Below are positions 1 through 5,074 of a stretch of DNA of 5,074 bases, in pieces. The stretch is taken from positions 1 to 5,074 of the forward strand of contig DOCS01000219.1 in NCBI GenBank assembly GCA_003503355.1, written 5' to 3'. Within the stretch, counting starts at the first letter, position 1. Each line of letters begins with the position of its first letter. Below the pieces are notes generated by a model. It saw nothing but the letters and a program-made list of their open reading frames with translations, made no database searches and was not told the DNA's origin. Source of the stretch: Opitutia bacterium (lineage in GTDB: Bacteria > Verrucomicrobiota > Verrucomicrobiia > Opitutales > Coraliomargaritaceae). A program made the translations under genes and the position numbers.

Positions 1-71
1 TCGACAGCGCCACTCAGGAGTTTTCACTAGAGCAGAAACGACTTGAGTTACGAAGACGAGCGGGGCATTGA
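1..71 (+). CDS. possible 3' end of an upstream gene (partial)
   Basis: One + frame is open from the window edge to a TGA at 69-71. It reads as 22 residues ending in a charged, helix-like tail (…LEQKRLELRRRAGH). The other two + frames hit stops earlier, at 28-30 and 44-46. The stop lies only 9 bases before the ATG of the cyclophilin gene, a spacing typical of genes in one operon. The fragment is too short to assign to any family, and an open frame of this length can occur by chance. The call rests on the alpha-helical composition and the tight spacing only. Confidence 0.3.
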   Translation, partial: DSATQEFSLEQKRLELRRRAGH

Positions 72-80
72 TCACATGCA

Positions 81-1439
81 ATGATACGGCCACTTTTCCG
101 TTTGATATTCTCCCTGGCGCTAACCAGTAGTGCTTACAGTACACAGGTGCTGCCCGTGCTACTGAATCCAATCGATGACTTATTAAGCGACATGAACGAC
201 AATAGCGACTTCATTTCACTGAACACAGTATTCGCTACAAAAATGGTTGATGATCAAGTGGTGCGGTTCACCTCTCAATCATCCAATGGCAACCTGACAC
301 TCGACTTTGCACTGTTCGCTGATGCAACACCAGTCACGCGTACGAATTTTCTAAAATATGTATCGGATGGCGACTATGTGAACTCGATTGTCCATCGCTC
401 GATGCCCGGCTTTGTCATCCAAGGCGGTGGCTACTACACTGAAGCAACTAGCAGCTATTTGGTCGATCCAGTTCCGACCGATGCTCCCATCGTCAACGAA
501 TTTGAAATCTCCAATACCTATGGCACCATTTCAATGGCAAAGCTAGGCGGTGCACCCGACAGTGCGACCAGCCAATGGTTTGTCAGTATTGGCGAAAACA
601 CGGATAATTTAGACAACCAAAACGGTGGATTCACGGTGTTTGGCCGAGTCACGAACAGTACGCTACCGAATGCCGCAGCTTTTGGTAATCCGACGAATTT
701 TCCAGTGTGGAATGCCGGCGGCGCCTTATCAGCCCTGCCTTTGATAGACAGTTTCGATAAAAGCCGGTCGCTCACGGTGACCGACCTCATTCGATTCACT
801 TCGGTGACACTCGAACCGATCGGCGCGAATGATGCTGGAGAGTCGACCACCCTGAGCTTCAGCATTGTACGCAATAGTAATCCCAGCGCGGCAACTGCAA
901 CGATCACCGCAGACTCGAAAATACAACTACGCTATCTCGCAAACGCCACAGGCAACACCACGATTACAGTCCGCGCCACCGATTCAGTCGGCAATACCGT
1001 CGATGACACTTTTAATCTGTCCGTTCAAAGTAGCTACGACATTTGGCGTGCGTCACAGTTTAGCGGCGACGACTTGGCCAATGATACGATCAGTGGCCCA
1101 AGCGCAAATAATCGCGACGGACTCACGAACTTGGAGCGCTATGTTTACAATCTGAAAGACAACTCAACGACCCTAAATCCTGTTGAATTCTCTGAGACTG
1201 AAATCAGCTCCGCGTTGTATCCGACTCTAACATTTTCGATACGAAGTAATTTATCCGATATAACTACGCGACTACAGAGCAGCACAGATCTGGGGCAACT
1301 TGACCCTTGGGAAACAGCAACACATGTGGAACTGGCTCGCCAGAGCAACGGCACCACCGATGCTATCACGATCCGAAGTAGCACCCCTCACTCTGGCCCG
1401 AAGCACTTCTATCGCTTACAATTCGAGCTAAACGAGTAG
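81..1439 (+). CDS. secreted cyclophilin-type peptidyl-prolyl cis-trans isomerase with Ig/cadherin-like and C-terminal extension domains
   Basis: This 452-residue protein should catalyse cis-trans isomerisation of X-Pro bonds in exported proteins, outside the cytoplasm. Residues 1-20 form a Sec signal peptide: R3 and R7, a hydrophobic core, then a small-residue cleavage region near SSAYS. The cyclophilin domain spans about 60-245. It contains NFLKYV (89-94), HRSMPGFVIQGGG (105-117), SQWF (164-167) and GFTVFGRV (183-190). Residues R106, F111, Q114, Q165 and F167 match the catalytic Arg, Phe, Gln, Gln and Phe of human cyclophilin A. The active-site Trp of the human enzyme is replaced by Leu (L177), as is common in bacterial members. 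Residues about 250-316 resemble an Ig/cadherin-like fold (TITVRATDSVGN). Residues 319-358 (W322, RDGLTNLERYVYNL) and the C-terminal SSTDL…W module (399-450) are typical of verrucomicrobial secreted proteins. The start is set by the signal peptide; the only SD-like tract (GAGCGGGG, 58-65) is weak and distant. The family call is firm, while substrates are unknown. Confidence 0.93.
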   Translation: MIRPLFRLIFSLALTSSAYSTQVLPVLLNPIDDLLSDMNDNSDFISLNTVFATKMVDDQVVRFTSQSSNGNLTLDFALFADATPVTRTNFLKYVSDGDYVNSIVHRSMPGFVIQGGGYYTEATSSYLVDPVPTDAPIVNEFEISNTYGTISMAKLGGAPDSATSQWFVSIGENTDNLDNQNGGFTVFGRVTNSTLPNAAAFGNPTNFPVWNAGGALSALPLIDSFDKSRSLTVTDLIRFTSVTLEPIGANDAGESTTLSFSIVRNSNPSAATATITADSKIQLRYLANATGNTTITVRATDSVGNTVDDTFNLSVQSSYDIWRASQFSGDDLANDTISGPSANNRDGLTNLERYVYNLKDNSTTLNPVEFSETEISSALYPTLTFSIRSNLSDITTRLQSSTDLGQLDPWETATHVELARQSNGTTDAITIRSSTPHSGPKHFYRLQFELNE

Positions 1440-1453
1440 ACGCCGATTATGGA

Positions 1454-1769
1454 TTAAACGATCCAACGAAGCCGCCGACTAATCATTGAGCAGCCTGGCG
1501 AAAAACAAACACCTAGGGATTCGAGTGCTGAAAGATACAGAAGTCCAAAAGCACACATATAGATGCCGATAATTAGTGATAGCATGAATGCGAAAGCCGT
1601 GGTAAAGAAGGCTGGAATGGTATTGCGATAGCGGTTGTGCAGGGTGCGGTCGAAGAAACGATTTTCAAAGATGCAATCGCTCTATCCACCAGGAATGGAA
1701 GTCTTTATTTGAACAGCTTACACTGCTCACCAAGTAGTCCACTGCCCCGCTGATAAAAAAATTACTTTT
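1454..1769 (-). pseudogene. possible frameshifted remnant of a gene for a small membrane protein
   Basis: Read on the - strand, one frame is open from 1681 to a TAA at 1456-1454 (75 codons). It starts right after a TAG and has no ATG for its first 32 codons. Its translation looks protein-like: a charged segment (FENRFFDRTLHNRYRN), then a long hydrophobic stretch (PAFFTTAFAFMLSLIIGIY and onward) that would span a membrane, then a basic tail (SRRLRWIV). A second frame, open from 1769 to a TGA at 1667-1665, ends in KDFHSWWIERLHL, just where the first begins. One indel between about 1682 and 1665 would join them into a protein of roughly 100 residues. The stop would sit 14 bases from the convergent cyclophilin stop. 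The best intact alternative is a 43-residue ORF from the ATG at 1585. I do not recognise the family. Chance open frames remain a serious alternative. Confidence 0.27.
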
Positions 1770-1772
1770 TTA
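1754..1772. repeat. AT-only inverted repeat upstream of the DUF1800 gene
   Basis: TAAAAAA (1754-1760) and TTTTTTA (1766-1772) are perfect reverse complements separated by five bases (ATTAC). The centre lies about 48 bases before the DUF1800 ATG. With only A-T pairs, a hairpin would be weak. The element could be part of an AT-rich promoter region, a binding site for a dimeric regulator, or chance in an AT-rich patch. It is unlikely to be an intrinsic terminator, since the stem has no G-C pairs. Confidence 0.35.
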
Positions 1773-1783
1773 CCAATAATTTC

Positions 1784-1808
1784 GGAGGGTGCGCCGTTGT
1801 AGAGGGAG
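1784..1808 (+). promoter_or_regulatory. two purine-rich Shine-Dalgarno-like tracts before the DUF1800 start
   Basis: GGAGGG (1784-1789) is a good anti-SD match but ends 21 bases before the ATG at 1811, which is too far. GAGGGAG (1802-1808) ends only 2 bases before it, which is too close for standard use. No alternative in-frame start lies upstream, and the signal peptide begins exactly at 1811, so the start itself is not in doubt. Which tract, if either, recruits the ribosome cannot be told from sequence. Confidence 0.35.
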
Positions 1809-1810
1809 TA

Positions 1811-4102
1811 ATGCATCCCTTAACTCATTGTTCACTCGCACTGCTCCTTGTCCCCTACTGCCTGATCGCTCAAGTACCCAGTGCAATTGGCGGCGACGGG
1901 GTTGATTTGGATGGGGACGGGATGAGTGATCTATGGGAGGCGTATTACGCGGCGCGTGCCCTGCAACCTAGCGCTGACAGTGACGGGGACGGGCATTCCA
2001 ACCTCCACGAAAGCCGTACTGGCACCGACCCGTTGGATGCGCAAAGCCACTTCCAGGTCGTCGGGCCCACGATCGATCACAGCCAGCAACAACTGCAATT
2101 CGAGCACAGCAGTGCCGATGGCAAACGTTACCAATTCCAAGGTTCGACCGATCTGGCAGAATGGAACGCGCTCGGCGAAGCGGTCCACGGCAATGGCGCC
2201 CCGCACACCAACCGACTGCAATTCGATGCGGGCTTGCCGGATCGCTACTTTGTGTCGGTCAACGTGCTCGACACCGATGATGACAGCGACGGCCTCACTG
2301 CCTATGAAGAAGGCCTAATCGGTTATTCGGACAGCGAACGCCACAGCAACGGCTCCTCCTATCGTGACGATTTTGCACGCACCGTGGAGCATCTCAGCAG
2401 CGGCGAAAGTTTCATTCTGAATGCTAAGCTCGTCCCCGGCCAATTACCGACGCTGGAGGAAGCCGCCCGTTTTCTGATTCAAGCCGGTATGGGGGGCGAC
2501 TATGAATTGATCCAACAGGTCTCGCAAATAGGCTTCACGGCGTGGTTGGTCGCCGAATTTAACCGCCTGCCGACCTATTATTTCCATCGCACTCGCAAAC
2601 TGTCCAAGACGTTCATCGATCACGAAAACAATGAACAAGTAACCATCTCGCCCTTTGTATGGTCCTGGTGGGACATCAACATGCGGGGCGAAGATATGCT
2701 GCGCCAACGGATCGCATATGCACTCAGTCAGGTTCTGGTGGTCTCCAAGCAGGGCAGCGACATTCTTGAAGACAGCCCCTGGGGTATGGCCGATTATTAT
2801 GACCTGCTGGTCAAATATGCCTTCGGCAATTATCAGGATCTGCTGTATGAGATCACCTATCATCCCGTCATGGGGCTGTATTTGAGTCATGCAAAGAATC
2901 GGAAAGCGGACGCCAGCACCCATCGCTTTCCGGACGAGAACTATGCTCGCGAGCTGATGCAATTGTTCTCCATCGGGCTGTACCAGCTCAATCAGGACGG
3001 CACGCGCCAACAAGACGCCAATGGCAACGAGATCCCGACCTACAGCAATGCCGACATTCGGGAGTTTGCCCGTGTGTTCACTGGCTTGACCTATGATGCC
3101 ACCTATGTGGCGGGCGTGCCGGAGGGCCACAGCCCGGGCGTTAGCGGCGCTGTGCTGAATGAATTCGAGTTCCTCGATGTCGAACCCTTTATGAATAATT
3201 CGATGCAGGCTTACGAACCAGTGCACGACACCGGCGCCAAGCAACTGCTGCAATACAGCACCGTCAATGGTGCGACTGTCGGCGGCGCGCTGCCCGCAGG
3301 CCAAACAACCGATCAGGACATCCGCGCAGCCATTGAAAATATCTTTAACCACCCCAATGTGGGGCCATTTATCGCACGCCTTTTGATCCAACGACTGATC
3401 AAGAGTAATCCCAGCCCCGCCTATATTCGACGGGTAGCGATCGCTTTCAACGACAACGGCCAAGGAGTGCGCGGCGATATGCAAGCCGTAGTGCGCGCCA
3501 TCCTGCTCGATCCCGAAGCGCGCAACCGTGGATATCTCAACGACCCCAGCAATGGACGCCTGCGTGAGCCCTACTTGCGCTACCTGCACTATTGTCGTGC
3601 CTTCAACTGCACCACCTCCTCTGGACTGTATCGCAATGTCGCCGACGATGCAGGCATGAGCTTCCAGCAGCAACCGCTAGCCGCCCCGAGTGTGTTCAAT
3701 TTCTATCAGCCAAACCACTCCCCACTGGGACCGTTAAATGCTGCCGGGTTGGTAGCTCCCGAGTTTCAAATCACCACTGCAACCACCTCTGTGGCGACGA
3801 TAAATTTCTGGCAACGCGCGGCCTTCTTTTTGGAACCGATGGACTTCAATGATGAGTTCGGTGAAATCGAAACGACATTCGACCTCGAGACTGAATATGA
3901 GCTGATGGAGTCAGACCCCGTGGCACTGGTCGACCGGCTGGATCTGATTTTGACTTACGGATCGATGACGCAGTCCTCCAAAGAGAGCATTCTCACCTCC
4001 CTCAAACAGGCCACCGACAGCGGTGATTTCGACATCGAATCCACCCTGCACCTGGCCCTCTATCTGTTCCTCAACTCTCCCGAATTCGCAGTCCTGCGAT
4101 AA
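1811..4102 (+). CDS. secreted DUF1800 family protein with N-terminal calcium-binding repeats
   Basis: A complete 763-residue exported protein of unknown biochemical function. Residues 1-20 are a Sec signal peptide, with likely cleavage after LIA (18-20). Thrombospondin-3/dockerin-like Asp-rich calcium-binding loops lie at 30-40 (DLDGDGMSD), 56-67 (DSDGDGHSNLHE, followed by GTDP) and 154-166 (DTDDDSDGLTAYEE). Between the second and third is a beta-rich module with GSTDLAEW (111-118). The DUF1800 region runs from about 213 to the end. Family-typical segments are TLEEAARFLIQAGMGG (214-229), RQRIAYALSQVLVVS (298-312), ENYARELMQLFSIGLYQL (376-393), IREFARVFTGLTYD (416-429), HDTGAKQLL (472-480), HPNVGPFIARLLIQRLI (514-530) and the C-terminal YLFLNSPEFAVLR (751-763). 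These motifs and their order make the family call secure. The DUF1501 gene follows after 13 bases, the usual partner arrangement, so the two probably act together outside the cytoplasm. Its third codon positions look richer in G/C than those of the cyclophilin gene, by eye only. Confidence 0.95.
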   Translation: MHPLTHCSLALLLVPYCLIAQVPSAIGGDGVDLDGDGMSDLWEAYYAARALQPSADSDGDGHSNLHESRTGTDPLDAQSHFQVVGPTIDHSQQQLQFEHSSADGKRYQFQGSTDLAEWNALGEAVHGNGAPHTNRLQFDAGLPDRYFVSVNVLDTDDDSDGLTAYEEGLIGYSDSERHSNGSSYRDDFARTVEHLSSGESFILNAKLVPGQLPTLEEAARFLIQAGMGGDYELIQQVSQIGFTAWLVAEFNRLPTYYFHRTRKLSKTFIDHENNEQVTISPFVWSWWDINMRGEDMLRQRIAYALSQVLVVSKQGSDILEDSPWGMADYYDLLVKYAFGNYQDLLYEITYHPVMGLYLSHAKNRKADASTHRFPDENYARELMQLFSIGLYQLNQDGTRQQDANGNEIPTYSNADIREFARVFTGLTYDATYVAGVPEGHSPGVSGAVLNEFEFLDVEPFMNNSMQAYEPVHDTGAKQLLQYSTVNGATVGGALPAGQTTDQDIRAAIENIFNHPNVGPFIARLLIQRLIKSNPSPAYIRRVAIAFNDNGQGVRGDMQAVVRAILLDPEARNRGYLNDPSNGRLREPYLRYLHYCRAFNCTTSSGLYRNVADDAGMSFQQQPLAAPSVFNFYQPNHSPLGPLNAAGLVAPEFQITTATTSVATINFWQRAAFFLEPMDFNDEFGEIETTFDLETEYELMESDPVALVDRLDLILTYGSMTQSSKESILTSLKQATDSGDFDIESTLHLALYLFLNSPEFAVLR

Positions 4103-4115
4103 CCAGCATACAACC

Positions 4116-5074
4116 ATGAAGCGACACTTAAATCGACGTCAATTCCTCGGCGAAGCCGCCTGTGCCGCGGTCACCGCCACACCGCTGATCTCCACCTTGT
4201 TGAATTTGTCGATGGCCAATACGCTGGCGGCGAGCAGCCTGCCGACAAGCAGTGCCACCGACTACAAAGCCCTGGTCTGCATCCTACTCGCGGGTGGCAA
4301 CGACTCCTTCAATATGCTCGTACCACGCGGCAACAGCGAGTACATTGAGTATCAAACGGTGCGCTCCAACCTCGCCTTGCCGCAAAGCAGTCTGCAGTCA
4401 CTGAATGGCACGTATGGCGGCAAGCAGCTAGGCTTGCATGGCGGGATGCCGGAACTCGCCAGCCTCTTTAACAGCGGTGATGCCGCCTTTGTTGCCAATG
4501 TCGGCACGCTGGTCGAACCGACCACACTGAGCAGCTACAACAGCGGTAGCGCACAATTGCCACTCGGTCTGTTCTCACATGCCGACCAGATTATGCACTG
4601 GCAGACCAGTGTACCCGACTCCCGCTCTGCCCGCGGCTGGGGCGGACGCGTGGCTGACATTTTGCACAGCCTAAATAACAACGAACGCATATCGATGAAC
4701 ATCTCACTGGGCGGCACCAATACGTTCCAGTCGGGCAATCAAACCGTCAGCTACGAAATACGGCCCAGCGGCAATGGCGCAGTCCAGCCCGACTTCCTCA
4801 GCGAGGAGTCCAGCAGTTTTTCGGCAATCGCACGGACCGGCGTGCGCAGTTTAATCGATGCGCAATACAAGAATCTATTTCAAGAAACCTTTGCACGGAC
4901 CAATGCCAGTGCCATTGATGCCAGTCACGAATTTGCAGGCGCCATCAGTGGGCAGGCCATCACCACCGCCTTTTCGAGCAGCAGACTGTCGCAAGCATTG
5001 CAGATGGTGGCTCGTACGATTGCCGCACGTGACACGCTCGGCATGAAACGCCAAACCTTCTTCGTGATGATGGA
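4116..5074 (+). CDS. Tat-exported DUF1501 family protein (3' end cut by the window)
   Basis: The open frame starts at the ATG at 4116 and runs without a stop to the window edge (319 full codons). The N-terminus carries a twin-arginine signal: NRRQFLG (6-12), a weakly hydrophobic region, and a likely cleavage area near NTLAA (35-39). This predicts export of a folded, possibly cofactor-bearing protein. DUF1501 hallmarks are ILLAGGNDSFNMLVP (56-70), LGLHGGMPELASLF (105-118), GLFSHADQIMHWQT (151-164) and GWGGRVAD (174-181). The visible end, RQTFFVMM (312-319), sits just before the position where relatives carry a GFDTH-like motif. Pfam places the family near the alkaline phosphatase/sulfatase superfamily, but no enzymatic activity is established to my knowledge. 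Relatives are about 400-500 residues, so roughly two thirds is visible. It starts 13 bases after the DUF1800 stop with no recognisable SD sequence in between, which suggests leaderless-like or coupled translation from the upstream gene. Confidence 0.94.
   Translation, partial: MKRHLNRRQFLGEAACAAVTATPLISTLLNLSMANTLAASSLPTSSATDYKALVCILLAGGNDSFNMLVPRGNSEYIEYQTVRSNLALPQSSLQSLNGTYGGKQLGLHGGMPELASLFNSGDAAFVANVGTLVEPTTLSSYNSGSAQLPLGLFSHADQIMHWQTSVPDSRSARGWGGRVADILHSLNNNERISMNISLGGTNTFQSGNQTVSYEIRPSGNGAVQPDFLSEESSSFSAIARTGVRSLIDAQYKNLFQETFARTNASAIDASHEFAGAISGQAITTAFSSSRLSQALQMVARTIAARDTLGMKRQTFFVMM

Larger units (their letters stand above)
1440..1810. other. 371-base gap between the cyclophilin and DUF1800 genes
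   Basis: No intact + strand gene is visible here. The first two thirds hold a coding-looking but apparently broken - strand frame (separate entry). The last 60 bases are AT-rich and contain an inverted repeat and purine-rich tracts leading to the DUF1800 start (separate entries). I found no GC-rich hairpin followed by a T-run after the cyclophilin stop. The best local candidate is only a 4-bp GGAT/ATCC stem at 1451-1464. I also could not find a convincing -35/-10 pair. The promoter of the downstream pair most likely lies in this gap, because the genes on either side are widely spaced, but that is inferred from layout alone. Confidence 0.6.

Noticed and set aside
518..907. A 129-codon - strand frame opposite the cyclophilin gene.
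   Set aside because: The + strand carries clear cyclophilin catalytic motifs over this stretch, and the antisense product shows no family features.
1451..1464. A possible terminator hairpin after the cyclophilin gene (GGAT…ATCC).
   Set aside because: The stem is only 4 bp and is not followed by a T-run.
1709..1737. TTGAAC at 1709-1714 as a -35 box for the DUF1800 operon.
   Set aside because: At the expected spacing the -10 position reads AAGTAG, which is a poor match.
1811..1870. A possible lipoprotein signal in the DUF1800 protein, because of the cysteine in LVPYCLIAQ.
   Set aside because: The residue before the cysteine is Tyr, which does not fit a lipobox. The LIA/Q site fits ordinary signal peptidase I cleavage better.
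2444..3673. A 409-codon open frame on the - strand, inside the DUF1800 gene.
   Set aside because: It lies fully opposite a gene whose family motifs span the same bases. Its translation has no recognisable motif, signal or organised domain pattern. Long antisense frames are common opposite genes with biased codon positions.
4535..4738. A 67-codon - strand frame opposite the DUF1501 gene.
   Set aside because: It covers the conserved SHADQ…W and GWGGR motifs of the + strand gene and has no features of its own.

Overview
The window looks like a piece of a Verrucomicrobiota-type genome, possibly of the marine Opitutae/Puniceicoccales kind. This is inferred from protein architecture, not from a marker gene. 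Two secreted proteins carry an aspartate-rich 'DGDG..N..E' calcium-binding stretch and a 'SSTDL…W' beta-rich module, a pairing common in that phylum. The DUF1800-DUF1501 gene pair also occurs there, and in Planctomycetota, Myxococcota and some Gammaproteobacteria, so those lineages are not fully excluded.

Layout, left to right. Bases 1-71 hold an open + frame that may be the last 22 codons of an upstream gene. Bases 81-1439 encode a secreted cyclophilin-type peptidyl-prolyl isomerase with an added Ig/cadherin-like domain and a C-terminal verrucomicrobial-type tail. Bases 1440-1810 are a 371-base gap with no intact gene on the + strand. On the - strand this gap has a coding-looking stretch with one strongly hydrophobic segment and an apparent frameshift, possibly a decayed gene. 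Just upstream of the next gene lie an AT-only inverted repeat (1754-1772) and two purine-rich tracts. Bases 1811-4102 encode a complete Sec-exported DUF1800 protein with N-terminal calcium-binding repeats. After 13 bases comes a Tat-exported DUF1501 protein (4116 to the window edge), cut off after 319 residues.

The DUF1800 and DUF1501 genes almost certainly form one transcription unit. Both products would leave the cytoplasm, one unfolded through Sec and one through Tat, and act in the periplasm or at the cell surface. The biochemical role of this conserved pair is, to my knowledge, not established. The cyclophilin is also exported and shares a C-terminal module type with the DUF1800 protein. 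It is separated from the pair by the 371-base gap, so a functional link is only a guess.

No RNA genes, CRISPR arrays, insertion sequences, attachment sites or replication origins were recognised. The most useful leads are the Sec/Tat pair of unknown function and the possible broken - strand gene in the gap.
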